This document shows, in pieces, positions 1 to 8,760 of a stretch of 39,869 bases of DNA. The stretch comes from Clostridiales bacterium (GTDB taxonomy: Bacteria; Bacillota; Clostridia; Saccharofermentanales; Saccharofermentanaceae), in assembly GCA_017962145.1 (NCBI GenBank), contig JAGCVX010000021.1:1-39869 (forward strand). Reading direction: 5' to 3'. The notes beneath the pieces were generated by a model. It saw only the letters and a list, made by a program, of their open reading frames with translations. It searched no databases and was not told the DNA's origin. How positions within the stretch are numbered: the stretch's first letter is position 1; each line of letters opens with the position of its first letter. Both the position numbers and the translations under genes were made by a program.

Positions 1-2654
1 CCCATAAATGTAGTATAAAGACGTCTCAGATATTCTTCGTTCGAAGTATTGAAACCCTGGAAATCCGGTGACTCGAAGAACAGGCTAGCAGCCTGATAAC
101 CTTTAGCATCTAGGTTCGTCAGAGCCAGTGACCAGTAGTTCAGACCATCTTCCTCAGGATCACGGCCGAGGCAGCAGGTATAAAGACGTGTCGCAAACTT
201 TACTGCGTTCTTTGACGGGATCGTTGCTTTGTGATACTGTGCACCGGATTTCACGCCGTAAGTTGCGCATACGTTGCACCACTCAACGGACTCGATGAAT
301 TCCTCAACGAGAACGGCACGCTCGGTACCGGAAGCAAGTCGGCTCAGCCAGTAAGCCTTTCCATCCGGCTCAGACTCACGGTCGAAGTAGGTCTTATAGA
401 GAACTTCTACGAACTCGTCATCTGTGAGGTTTCTGCCTAAGAATTCAGGAGCACCCAGCATGAAGAATCTAGCGCAGTCTGCACCGGTTGCGCCCTTATT
501 TACTACCTGGTCGACCCAGAAAGCCTTTCCTTCCGGCTCAGATGCACGGCCAAGAGCTACGGTATAAAGTCGCTCTACAAAATCCTCGAAGGAAGGATCC
601 TTCGCCGGATCCGGTGTAGGAGTAGTCGGTTCCGGCGCAGGTGTAGTCGGATCCGGAGTCGAAATCGCTTCAAAGATTGCCTTGACTTCAACATTTTCAG
701 TACCGATAACGAAAGAATTATTGCTAATGGTCACACCACCGGAAACAACCTGCCATTCTTTAAACTGATAGCCTTCATTCGGTGTCGCGGTCAAGGTAAT
801 TGTATCACCAATAATACCGGTCGCTGCGGATGCTGCCGCGGTGCCATTACCATCAGTGGAAACCGTCACGGTATAGTTGATCGGTTTAAAAGTAACCGAT
901 ACAGTAACACTTGTTCCCACCATGGAAAACCAGGACGTGGAAGTAATATTGATCGGACTTCCGGTCTTAGGCTGATACGTGATCTTATCGATTTCATAAC
1001 CAGGATCCGGTACCGCCGTTACGGTGACCTTCTCGCCTACAATCGCATCGGTTGTCGATAACCCCGCCTGACCATGAATTGTTTCAGCAAGAGTCACATC
1101 GTATCCGGAGAAAACAAAGTCCAATCTTGATATATACGTAATACTCGCATTCTTCTCTATAAAATCTATAGTATACGTTCCTTTGAGTGTACACTCCGCA
1201 GTTTTTGAAAGGACATATGATGACCCATCAAATTCTAATCGAAGATCATTAACGTTATCCATATTCACATCAATCAAGATATAGTCATAGTCACTGTATT
1301 GCGTATAACCCATATATCCATATACCATGCAGCAGAACTCTAATAGTACCTGTTGAACACTACTGACTTGCATCGGCTGACGCACATCAAATACCTGAAC
1401 AGGATCATTCAATTCCACCGGACGGCTGGCATAATCCGTCTCATATTTGCCATGGATATCTTCCGCAAAGAAGTAAACGTGATAATCTTTTCCCCACACA
1501 CCTGTCACATCTTCAGGAATAGTAAATACAAATTCCCCGCTCGTGGAGAAGGAAGAATAATTGGCTTTGTCATAGTACAGAATACTTGCGCCGTCTTCGT
1601 AATACTCTTTATCAGTAATCAGTATAGAAACCTGATCGGCATCATCCTTCGAATACCCCGTAATTTCGTAGGGAACAAAATACTGATTGCCGCCCAGAGG
1701 CAACACCCTCTCGGAGCCAAAAGACATCATTATAAATGGATCAATCAACGTAAGTTTATATGTGTTATGTTCAGCATTCGTGCTGTTCGTAATTGAGGTT
1801 GCAAAAAGAATAGAAGCCAGATCGATATTCAGCGCCGGTGAAATACCATGCGGGATGGATGATACGACATCATATTGGTCGAGCGCGCCATTTTTCAGCG
1901 CAACTGCATAGTTCGAAGCAGCCGCTGCGTTCATCCAGGCAGAGCGTGTCCACATCACTTCACAAGGCTGATCATTCAGATAATTCTTCTGATGATTAGG
2001 AACAGCATGTTCGCCTCCCGTAATTCCGTCATCCGAATAATATCCATAATCCAGATCCATATAGTCCGAATAATCAAGAAGGAATACTTTGTCCTCATGC
2101 AGTCCGACGTAATTCTTAATATCCTGATAAGATGGCACGGTAGATGGAAGCTGAACACTGTTCACTGTACTTTTTGCGATAGCCACTATCTCGGCATCGG
2201 TAAAACCATTGGTCTTATATAGGAATTTGGCATCATTTAATCCGGATTCCACATCGCTGCCGATCCATTCCTTAGAATCAGCATCAAACGCATCATCGTA
2301 TACCACATACTCGCAATCCAGCAACATAGTGGGATAATCTTCACTAGTATATTTGGTCGAGTGTACATCAAGAACACGGAACTCGAGAGGCTCTCCGTCA
2401 TACTTACCAAAATATACGAAACTTCCTAACCACGGTATCTGTGGATAAGCCGGTTTTTTCGGATTATTCATCTGGCTTGCACCCAGCATCGTATTTTTCT
2501 TCGTCTTTGTCACAATGTCCGAAGCCGTGTCTTCTGTCTCGTCAGCCCGAACATTATTTACGTTCATCGTCTTCGGGAAAAGCGTTGCTCCCATGGTCAC
2601 CGCGAGGATCGCCGAGCCCAGTCTCATTACATTTTTCTTCGATCTCTCTTTCAT
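1..2654 (-). CDS. Secreted multi-domain surface protein: DUF6273-like domain, InlB-like repeats, DUF4214 repeats (3' end outside window)
   Basis: The frame is open from ATG at 2654 to the window edge (about 884 codons) with no stop, so the C-terminus is missing. The start follows GGAGG with good spacing. Residues 1-38 form a signal peptide: a basic start (MKERSKKN), a hydrophobic core and an Ala/Asp cleavage region. Residues about 65-290 resemble DUF6273 (FVYFGKY near the start, then the WTRSAWM core), a domain common in secreted clostridial proteins. Residues about 515-660 hold two InlB-like beta repeats (GYEIDKITY, GYQFKEWQV). A Pro/Thr/Asp-Pro linker follows at 665-685. From about 688 onward there are DUF4214 units, each with an [RD]-x-P-E/D-x2-G-x2-[YF]W core, shared with the secreted protein at 23225-24502. 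DUF4214 function is not established; a cell-surface or matrix role is inference. It is the terminal gene of its own unit, behind a structured leader. Confidence 0.85.
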   Translation of the reverse strand, partial: MKERSKKNVMRLGSAILAVTMGATLFPKTMNVNNVRADETEDTASDIVTKTKKNTMLGASQMNNPKKPAYPQIPWLGSFVYFGKYDGEPLEFRVLDVHSTKYTSEDYPTMLLDCEYVVYDDAFDADSKEWIGSDVESGLNDAKFLYKTNGFTDAEIVAIAKSTVNSVQLPSTVPSYQDIKNYVGLHEDKVFLLDYSDYMDLDYGYYSDDGITGGEHAVPNHQKNYLNDQPCEVMWTRSAWMNAAAASNYAVALKNGALDQYDVVSSIPHGISPALNIDLASILFATSITNSTNAEHNTYKLTLIDPFIMMSFGSERVLPLGGNQYFVPYEITGYSKDDADQVSILITDKEYYEDGASILYYDKANYSSFSTSGEFVFTIPEDVTGVWGKDYHVYFFAEDIHGKYETDYASRPVELNDPVQVFDVRQPMQVSSVQQVLLEFCCMVYGYMGYTQYSDYDYILIDVNMDNVNDLRLEFDGSSYVLSKTAECTLKGTYTIDFIEKNASITYISRLDFVFSGYDVTLAETIHGQAGLSTTDAIVGEKVTVTAVPDPGYEIDKITYQPKTGSPINITSTSWFSMVGTSVTVSVTFKPINYTVTVSTDGNGTAAASAATGIIGDTITLTATPNEGYQFKEWQVVSGGVTISNNSFVIGTENVEVKAIFEAISTPDPTTPAPEPTTPTPDPAKDPSFEDFVERLYTVALGRASEPEGKAFWVDQVVNKGATGADCARFFMLGAPEFLGRNLTDDEFVEVLYKTYFDRESEPDGKAYWLSRLASGTERAVLVEEFIESVEWCNVCATYGVKSGAQYHKATIPSKNAVKFATRLYTCCLGRDPEEDGLNYWSLALTNLDAKGYQAASLFFESPDFQGFNTSNEEYLRRLYTTFM

Positions 2655-2707
2655 GTCTACCTCCACTCCTGATAATTACATACTTCATGGTCTTTCCGCA
2701 GCAAAAA

Positions 2708-2735
2708 GCGCAGCCCGTATACTTACGAACTGCGC
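2708..2735 (-). terminator. Terminator-like hairpin in the leader of the surface-protein gene
   Basis: On the minus strand, GCGCAG pairs with CTGCGC, two G-U pairs continue the helix, and CGTA pairs with TACG around an AGTA tetraloop. This gives a 12-bp stem followed directly by five T. It lies 54-81 nt upstream of the ATG at 2654 and more than 180 nt beyond the mscL terminator. It is either a back-up terminator for mscL or an attenuator of the surface-protein gene. Confidence 0.6.
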
Positions 2736-2791
2736 GCATAAACTACATGAAAAATAAAGATTCGACGTATAAAGCAGATCGACATGACTCA

Positions 2792-2844
2792 CTGAAAAAA
2801 CGCGTTTCAGCGCGAATATATCGCTTGTTTACATCAACAAACAA
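2792..2844 (-). other. Cluster of small hairpins in the intergenic leader
   Basis: Three more short inverted repeats lie upstream of the terminator-like hairpin: CTGAAA/TTTCAG (2792-2810, overlapping a CGCG/CGCG alternative followed by six T on the minus strand), GCGA/TCGC (2812-2824) and TTGTTT/AAACAA (2825-2844). The 329-nt gap between the surface-protein gene and mscL therefore holds structured sequence but no credible gene. Overlapping, mutually exclusive stems are compatible with a regulatory leader. I do not recognise a known riboswitch class. Confidence 0.4.
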
Positions 2845-2918
2845 ATCTACCATACCCGACAAACCTCAAAAAACCAATACTTCCTCTTGTAAGTATAACA
2901 TATTCTTTACATAAAACG

Positions 2919-2950
2919 AAGGAGTACTTCTCAATAGAGAAATACTCCTT
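2919..2950 (-). terminator. Intrinsic terminator of mscL (bidirectional)
   Basis: A 12-bp stem with one mismatch (AAGGAGTA arm with TACTCCTT) and a short loop. On the minus strand it ends in CGTTTTATG, and on the plus strand it runs into GGTTTTTATTT. It lies 34 nt beyond the mscL stop codon. Confidence 0.75.
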
Positions 2951-2983
2951 ATGGTTTTTATTTGGGTAGTTATTTAGTTCTGA

Positions 2984-3421
2984 TTACTCAGCCTTCTTCA
3001 GGAGGTCACGGATCTCAGTAAGAAGTTCGATATCCTTCGGGGTCTCTTCTTCTTTCTTCTCTTCCTCTTCCTGCTTCTTTGAAAGCTTCTCGAGTTTCTC
3101 CTTAGCCTTATTGATGGCACGAACAACGATGAAGATTACGAAAGCGATGATAACGAACTGGATGATCGTATTGATCAGCACGCCATACTTGATAGCAACC
3201 TCACCGGTCAGCTCACCGTCAACCATCTCACCGGCCTTGAGTACATACTTCATATCCGCGAAATCAATACCGGATGTCAGCATACCGATGCAAGGCATGA
3301 TGATGTCGTCAACGATCGATGTTACGATCTTACCGAAAGCAGCACCGATAACTACAGCAACTGCCAGATCAACTACGTTTCCTCTTAACAGAAAAGCTTT
3401 AAAGTCCTTCCACATAAACAT
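2984..3421 (-). CDS. mscL: Large-conductance mechanosensitive channel MscL
   Basis: This 145-residue protein matches MscL along its length (family about 120-150). An amphipathic N-terminus (MWKDFKAFLLRGN) is followed by the pore helix TM1 with VDLAVAVVIGAAFGKIV, a periplasm-facing loop at about 55-85, TM2 (FVIIAFVIFIVVRAI, about 90-108), and a charged C-terminal helix rich in Lys and Glu. MscL opens under membrane tension and releases small solutes during hypo-osmotic shock. The start at 3421 follows GGAGGG; MFM offers a second Met two codons on. It has its own promoter (3448-3476) inside the gap after the ArsR gene and its own terminator, so it can be expressed alone. Confidence 0.95.
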   Translation of the reverse strand: MFMWKDFKAFLLRGNVVDLAVAVVIGAAFGKIVTSIVDDIIMPCIGMLTSGIDFADMKYVLKAGEMVDGELTGEVAIKYGVLINTIIQFVIIAFVIFIVVRAINKAKEKLEKLSKKQEEEEKKEEETPKDIELLTEIRDLLKKAE

Positions 3422-3447
3422 AACCCTCCATTTTTAATGTTTATTCC

Positions 3448-3476
3448 ACTATATCCCTATCGGAACATATTGTGAA
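3448..3476 (-). promoter_or_regulatory. Promoter for mscL
   Basis: On the minus strand TTCACA and TATAGT are separated by 17 bp, ending 27 bp before the mscL start codon. Match to the sigma-A consensus is moderate. Confidence 0.5.
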
Positions 3477-3863
3477 CTACTTATTTTTTCTTTTCTTCTT
3501 TTTCTCTTTTCGATCTTTCTTATCTTTATTCTTCTTTTTCTCTTCCACCGGTTCGGCTTCGGGTTTTTCCGCATTTCTCTTACCCGACGGTTTCTTTTCC
3601 GGAAGAAGTGTCGAAAGCTCCGAAATCATGCCCGCGATCGATTCTTCACGAACGCTGTAAAAGCATTCACGTCCGACTTTCTGGACATGTACAAGTTTCT
3701 CGGAAACAAGAAGGTGCATATGATGAGAAAGTGTCGGCTGCGATATCTCAAGATGATCCAGGATGTCTTTGGCACGGAGGCTTCTGGCATCGGCAAGAAC
3801 ATGCAGGATCTGCTGTCTTGTCGGATCACCCAATACCGCAAACAGATTACCGTATTTCTCCAT
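3477..3863 (-). CDS. ArsR/SmtB-family transcriptional regulator with a lysine-rich tail
   Basis: A small winged-helix repressor. The core (MEKYGNLFAVLGDPTRQQIL, then ISQPTLSHHMHLL as recognition helix and a beta-wing with GRECFYSV) is typical ArsR. I see no clear metal-ligand pair of Cys/His, so the signal sensed is unknown. The ATG at 3863 is preferred over the in-frame GTG at 3875 because GGAGGGG lies just ahead of it; this gives 128 residues. The last 40 or so residues are almost entirely Lys, Glu, Asp and Arg, which is not part of the ArsR fold. The gene follows the YhbD-family regulator with only 17 nt between them, suggesting co-transcription. Confidence 0.88.
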   Translation of the reverse strand: MEKYGNLFAVLGDPTRQQILHVLADARSLRAKDILDHLEISQPTLSHHMHLLVSEKLVHVQKVGRECFYSVREESIAGMISELSTLLPEKKPSGKRNAEKPEAEPVEEKKKNKDKKDRKEKKKKRKNK

Positions 3864-3880
3864 ATACCCCTCCACTAAAT

Positions 3881-4513
3881 TTATGCGATCAACTGTCCCT
3901 TAAGTGCGTCTTCGAACTCAGAAAGATTCGCGCAAGCTACAACTTCTGTATTGTCCTCCAAAAGGATATCCTCATCCTCTTTTACCAGAAGTGTCATCGG
4001 TACACCGAGCTTTCTAAGAAGCAGAAGCTGATATTCCTTGCTCTGCTGGTTAGCCAGATATTTACTGAGCATGCGCAGAACCTGCTTAGCATCTTCCAGA
4101 TAGATACCGGAAAGACGCATCAGATGGTCGATCACATATACTCCGAAAACATCGTCGAATTTCATGTTTTTCTTATCCGGGAAACAGGATGTAAATGCAG
4201 TCATCGCGATCTTGGAAACAAGATTGAGCTGGATAAAATCCTCTACCGGGATCAGGAAGCTCTTCACATTCGGTGAGAAGATCTCCTGAAGCTGTTCGAC
4301 AGTAAGCTCGCCCTTGAGATCCTGGATACGTTCGATTCTCGCAAGAACGCGGTCTCTGGGAAGGAATGTTTCCTGGCCGGTTGCGGTCGCTTTATGGATG
4401 AACCAGCTTTCCGGAATCAATTTCATTCTTTTCCAGCGATAAAGTGTTCCATAAGAAATGTGTGTCACGCGCAGAAGTTGTTTCTTCGAAATCAATTCTT
4501 CATTTTCAAACAT
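3881..4513 (-). CDS. YhbD-family (DUF4004) regulator with a MerR-like N-terminal helix-turn-helix
   Basis: 210 residues. The N-terminus (ELISKKQLLRVTHISYGTLY, then RWKRMKLIPESWF) is the MerR-like reading head seen in Bacillus YhbD proteins, continuing with TGQETFLPRDRVLARIERI as in that family. The remainder is helical with no recognisable catalytic motif, so it probably provides dimerisation or ligand binding. In Bacillus the homologue lies beside bactofilin genes; here it precedes an ArsR regulator instead. The start is supported by GAGGTGAG upstream. A 36-nt hairpin (4537-4572) stands 24 nt ahead of the start codon. Function beyond DNA binding is inferred. Confidence 0.8.
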   Translation of the reverse strand: MFENEELISKKQLLRVTHISYGTLYRWKRMKLIPESWFIHKATATGQETFLPRDRVLARIERIQDLKGELTVEQLQEIFSPNVKSFLIPVEDFIQLNLVSKIAMTAFTSCFPDKKNMKFDDVFGVYVIDHLMRLSGIYLEDAKQVLRMLSKYLANQQSKEYQLLLLRKLGVPMTLLVKEDEDILLEDNTEVVACANLSEFEDALKGQLIA

Positions 4514-4536
4514 GGCTTCTCACCTCACAAAAGAAT

Positions 4537-4572
4537 AGCTGCGGACAATTTCTCATAGAAACATCCACAGCT
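4537..4572 (-). promoter_or_regulatory. Long leader hairpin before the YhbD-family gene
   Basis: On the minus strand AGCTGTGGA pairs with TCCGCAGCT (9 bp, one G-U), and TTTCT pairs with AGAAA inside it. ATTCTTTTG follows. It sits between the likely promoter area and the ribosome-binding site, so it could be an attenuator, an mRNA-stabilising 5' hairpin or a regulator site. Confidence 0.5.
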
Positions 4573-4674
4573 ATCATTTTATAGAGCCAATGTTACAACT
4601 TCTAAACAGCCATGTAGCAATTCCATTCCTTTTTCTTTCGATACGGTAGGAAATGCACCGGCGTTTTCAGTTTA

Positions 4675-5481
4675 TCAAGCACCTGTCAATTCGTTGATCG
4701 CATCGATAACTTCGTTGATATCGCCGCTCATCATCGCCTCAAAGAGATCCTTGCAGAGGAAGAAGATGAGGATAAATGCAACCATCGCCAGGATCAAGCC
4801 GATCACTTTCCAGATCAGGACAGCTCTTGCCATATTCTTGCGGCTCTTCTTCCATCCGCTTACGGAGAAGATGATGGAGAAGACCAAACCGACTACCGGG
4901 ATCGCGAACAGAAGCATCATCCAGAATGCACCGCCAACAGAAAGCGGACGGTATTCCTTCGGGATATTCTCTTCTGTGACCTCCGCCTTGGACGGGATCG
5001 GATCTGCCGGAGCAGGAGTTGCCACAGTCTGCGGATTCAGAGAAACCGGAGCCGGAGCAGGTGCAACCGGAACGACCGGAGTAACCGCTTCCGGAGCAAT
5101 CGGCGGTGCCGGTACCGGATCCGTCTGTGGGAACTCAGGCATAACAGACTCGACCGGTGCCACTTCCGGAACAGTCTCTTCAATCTTTTCTTCAACAGCA
5201 GCGGCAGCTTCCGCAGCCTTCTTCTTCGGAACTGCGATCGGTGCACCCGGATCAAATGCAGCAGTCGGAATATCATCGACAGCCTCTTCGACTTTCTCGA
5301 CGTTCTCTTCTACTTTTTCTTCTACTTTTTCTTCTACTTTCTCTTCTACCGCTTCCACCTTCTCTTCGACGGCTTCTTTCACTTCTGCGGCAGCGTCACT
5401 ATTACTTACGATGCTTTCTCCGCAAGACGGACAGAACTTCACGTTCTCAGGTACTTCAGCATTACATTTCGGACAAATCAT
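4675..5481 (-). CDS. Zinc-ribbon membrane protein with acidic coiled repeat and Pro-rich linker
   Basis: 268 residues in three parts. Residues 1-22 form a zinc ribbon with C3-x2-C6 and C17-x2-C20. Residues 35-70 are a tandem Glu-Lys-Val repeat (EEKVEEKV) encoded by imperfect 12-15 bp DNA repeats. A Pro/Ala/Val-rich linker follows to about 175. The C-terminal part has two membrane segments (about 185-206 and 218-243) like the short two-helix modules seen in many zinc-ribbon proteins of Firmicutes. The start follows GGGGAGG and an extended -10 promoter (5532-5540). A membrane-bound scaffold or sensor role is inference. The repeat number is likely to vary between strains. Confidence 0.75.
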   Translation of the reverse strand: MICPKCNAEVPENVKFCPSCGESIVSNSDAAAEVKEAVEEKVEAVEEKVEEKVEEKVEENVEKVEEAVDDIPTAAFDPGAPIAVPKKKAAEAAAAVEEKIEETVPEVAPVESVMPEFPQTDPVPAPPIAPEAVTPVVPVAPAPAPVSLNPQTVATPAPADPIPSKAEVTEENIPKEYRPLSVGGAFWMMLLFAIPVVGLVFSIIFSVSGWKKSRKNMARAVLIWKVIGLILAMVAFILIFFLCKDLFEAMMSGDINEVIDAINELTGA

Positions 5482-5531
5482 AATTCGAACCTCCCCAATT
5501 CTCCTTTTTCTTGTAGCACAAGTTCTTATCT

Positions 5532-5540
5532 ATTATATCA
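5532..5540 (-). promoter_or_regulatory. Extended -10 promoter for the zinc-ribbon gene
   Basis: The minus strand reads TGATATAATAGAT with no good -35 box. Nearly the same string occurs in front of the DUF1292 gene at 10446-10454. Confidence 0.5.
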
Positions 5541-5586
5541 TGTATTGTCGAAATAATCGGAAGTTTTTTACTTCACACGCGCAGGA

Positions 5587-8500
5587 TCAGTCTTTTTCGG
5601 TCGGAATCACGGCCACGCAGAACTGTCCGCTCTGAAGCGTATATCTCTTCTCATTCAGACGCAGAAGACTCGCCGTTGATGCAACAGAGATCTTCTTTCC
5701 GGAATCAGAATAGCGTTCAACGGTCATATCACGTACCGGCGTATCCGACTCGATCAGGAACTGCTGCTGCTTATCCGAAGGATTCATCACGATCAGATAG
5801 AGATTTCCATCGTCATAGAATGCATAGGAAACCAGTTCGATACTGTAGTCTTTATCATTTGTCTTAGAAAGCGGTGCGACCCAGGACGTCTCGACACTTC
5901 TTCCAGAAGACACCTTTTGCAATGCACCGACGGTCTTAAGGATCTTCTCGGAATTCTTCGAAGTCGTCACACGGTTTTCCAGAATATCGTCATCACCGGA
6001 GAAGAAACAGGTATCATCCGCATCGCCGTCAAGCCGCGAGACCGGAAGATCAACAGCCACAAAAGACGAGTGGTTTCCCAAGTCCGTAAGCAGGCACTGC
6101 AGGATCTCGGCAGAATTCAAAGCGCGATCAAGAAGGATCACCTGATTCTCCGAGATACGAAGGGATACGGCGCGGACCGAAAGCTTGGAGATCCATTCAC
6201 CGGACTCCTGGCTATATGCCGGAACACGTGGGATCGCGTCGGAATAATCCGCATAAGCATTTCCTACCATGAGGCTGAGATCGTCCGTAAGGATACGATC
6301 CTGCTCAGCAGACAGATTCGAGATAGCAAGCGGCGAGCTGTGAAAATCCGCCTTCGAAGTCATCGTACCGCCCTCATAGTGCATTCCGTCGAGGAAGATG
6401 ACCTGATCCTTGATGTCGTTATAGTAACGGGAGTTTGTGATCAGAGAGATCACCTGGTTTACATAGGCTTCGCGCTGCAGATCCGTTTCGAAAAGGCCGT
6501 TATCATCGAGGATCTCGAAAACGACTTTATCGAACTGGCGGATCCAGGGAAGCGCCGTACCGTGATCGACACGAAGCTTACCGTATTCTTCGGTAATACC
6601 GCCACACAGATAAGAAAGCAGTATATCGACATCCTGCTGACGAAGTGCCGAATCAAGAACCAGCCACGGATTCGAATTGGATGATTTGACCAGACGCATG
6701 GAGTCTTCCAGGGAAACTACACCGGAACTTACGACCGTACCGTCACTGTTCAGCACGACGTTCTCATTTCCGAGCACCATTACGTTGCTGGAGATATCAC
6801 ATCCCAGACTGCCGAGGCCGAGATTTTCCAGACGGATATATTCCGGAGAAGCCGTCTCCAGAAGCTTGGTTAAACGAGTATCGATCTGGGTCTCCGAATA
6901 CGCCTCTCTTTCCAGACGGATACCATCCGCATAGATCTCACCCGCACCGTAAAAACCGATATTCAGGCGGAGCTCTGACTCCTCCTGAAGCGAAGTGCTC
7001 TTCGGCCAGGCAAATGTAAATGAATATTCACGCCAGTTACCACTGACTTCCGTAAATGTCGTTCCGATCGGATCCGAAAGACCGGAGATCCAGGCCATGA
7101 CACGACCGCCTTCTACCTTGGACTGCTTTGCATAAAAACGAATGTGGTAGAAGACTTTTTCCTGCATCGGCGCGATCTCATCTCTGGAAATGACCTGGGA
7201 AATAAAGTGTTCCTGATTCTCGTCACTTGCGGACGAAACCAGATGGAGCGATTTCTCGCCATAGGCTTTCGGCGCATCGCTTACGATCTGCGCGACCGTA
7301 TTATCACCATAGATCTCCCATACAGGAGACTGACTGATCTGAAGAGACGGAACGGAAACAGAAAGATAGCACATATCTCCATTTTGAAGCTGTACATCTC
7401 CTATATCCTGATCGATCGTGACCTTGGTATACATCGACGACATCAGGATCTGGTCATTTTTGAAAACGACGATATCCTCTCCGGAAGAAATACCCATCGC
7501 TTCGATCTGGTTTTCCTGTTCCGCAAACGACTGCTGCCATGTACCGTTCGTACGAGAATACGAATAAACGAATCCGTCTGTGGTGAGCATCCAGATCTCG
7601 CCGCCCGGGAATACTACCATCTGCTTCGGCACATATCCCTGCACGGATTCCGCGTTTACACTATTGAAGGAAAAACTGTCTTTTTCCGCATCATATGCAC
7701 CTGTATAGACTTCCCCGTCACTTCCGAGAAGGACGAACTCGCCTTCACGGTAAGCCGCGAGCGCCCAGGAAACTGTATTCACGGTAGGAAGCTCAGTCAG
7801 CGTCAATCTACGGAAGACCGTTCCGTTAGACGTGGCATAGGCCACCCCCGACTTCGTCAGAAGGATCGCTACAGAACCGTCACTTACGGCACAAACGAAA
7901 TCGTCTGTCACGCCCAGATCTACGGAATATACCCGGTTGGCATCGCAAACATATACGACACCTTTTAAACCGCAGGCGATACCGATCTTTCCGACGGCTG
8001 TGACCGCGCAGATCTCGACATTCTCTTCCAGCTCAGGCGCGACGACTGTCCAGTTCTTGCCGCCGCTTCCGCAGTAGAACACGCCGCTTCTGGTTACGGC
8101 AAAGTCTCTTGCCACTGTGGAAAATGCACCGACGAAGGGATCTTCGGCGGTCGCCGGAACAAGGATCGTCGGATTTGTCGAAGCAGCATCAACGGCAAGT
8201 GCTCCGTTTTTCAAAACGGCATAGCAGATTCCGTTTCCCTCGAGGATCTTTTCCGAGCCGGAACTTAACAGACCGTTATTCTCGATCGGTTTCCAGATAC
8301 CGATCTGATTCGTACGATAATCCACGACCGAAGCATCAAGCACCTGGCTCATGCTTCCGTCCGCATTATAGGAAATGACGGATACGGATCCGCCGTTATA
8401 GTATGCATCGACCGCATCCGCACGGTCACGCGAATCCCCATGGAGGTAGATCGCATTTCCAGACGCTTCCGCGATACTGAATACATGACCAGAAAAATCA

Positions 8501-8760
8501 TTTTCAAAAGAAGGATCCCATACCAGATTCGTAGACGGGATATACGAAAGATTGACACCCACACCGGAAGCATTCATACCACGGGTATCCGAAGATGCAT
8601 GTACCTGCGGATAGTCGGAATCCATACGCAGAATACCCAGGCTGATAAACAGAAAAGATGCAGCAAGAAGAAACACGACGAAAACCGTTATCGCCGTGAC
8701 AAAAGGTCTCTTGTGCATCCTTTCCTGTCTACGGAACAGCCGTTTTAATCTGGTGATCAT
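5587..8760 (-). CDS. Large membrane-anchored extracellular protein: propeller-like, carbohydrate-binding-like and TIM-barrel-like regions
   Basis: The likely start is ATG at 8760 (1057 residues), preceded by GGGGAG and overlapping the stop of the CPBP gene as ATGA; the longer upstream frame lacks a ribosome-binding site. Residues 1-18 are basic and 20-42 form one membrane helix, giving a type II anchor with the rest outside. Residues about 58-430 contain short beta repeats of the propeller/Asp-box kind (for example GVFYCGSGGKNW and VVYVCDANRVYSV). Residues about 440-630 resemble a CBM4/9-type beta-sandwich. Residues 640-960 resemble the TIM barrel of GH51-type clan proteins (EYIRLENLGLGSLGCD), but I cannot identify the catalytic pair. 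A small beta domain closes the protein. Function unknown; binding or cleavage of an extracellular glycan is inference. Confidence 0.75.
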   Translation of the reverse strand: MITRLKRLFRRQERMHKRPFVTAITVFVVFLLAASFLFISLGILRMDSDYPQVHASSDTRGMNASGVGVNLSYIPSTNLVWDPSFENDFSGHVFSIAEASGNAIYLHGDSRDRADAVDAYYNGGSVSVISYNADGSMSQVLDASVVDYRTNQIGIWKPIENNGLLSSGSEKILEGNGICYAVLKNGALAVDAASTNPTILVPATAEDPFVGAFSTVARDFAVTRSGVFYCGSGGKNWTVVAPELEENVEICAVTAVGKIGIACGLKGVVYVCDANRVYSVDLGVTDDFVCAVSDGSVAILLTKSGVAYATSNGTVFRRLTLTELPTVNTVSWALAAYREGEFVLLGSDGEVYTGAYDAEKDSFSFNSVNAESVQGYVPKQMVVFPGGEIWMLTTDGFVYSYSRTNGTWQQSFAEQENQIEAMGISSGEDIVVFKNDQILMSSMYTKVTIDQDIGDVQLQNGDMCYLSVSVPSLQISQSPVWEIYGDNTVAQIVSDAPKAYGEKSLHLVSSASDENQEHFISQVISRDEIAPMQEKVFYHIRFYAKQSKVEGGRVMAWISGLSDPIGTTFTEVSGNWREYSFTFAWPKSTSLQEESELRLNIGFYGAGEIYADGIRLEREAYSETQIDTRLTKLLETASPEYIRLENLGLGSLGCDISSNVMVLGNENVVLNSDGTVVSSGVVSLEDSMRLVKSSNSNPWLVLDSALRQQDVDILLSYLCGGITEEYGKLRVDHGTALPWIRQFDKVVFEILDDNGLFETDLQREAYVNQVISLITNSRYYNDIKDQVIFLDGMHYEGGTMTSKADFHSSPLAISNLSAEQDRILTDDLSLMVGNAYADYSDAIPRVPAYSQESGEWISKLSVRAVSLRISENQVILLDRALNSAEILQCLLTDLGNHSSFVAVDLPVSRLDGDADDTCFFSGDDDILENRVTTSKNSEKILKTVGALQKVSSGRSVETSWVAPLSKTNDKDYSIELVSYAFYDDGNLYLIVMNPSDKQQQFLIESDTPVRDMTVERYSDSGKKISVASTASLLRLNEKRYTLQSGQFCVAVIPTEKD

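Noticed and set aside
4694..5635. 313-codon plus-strand frame rich in Ser, Thr and Ala
   Set aside because: Antisense shadow of the Glu/Lys/Val repeat and Pro-rich linker of the zinc-ribbon gene; it is not a mucin-like protein.
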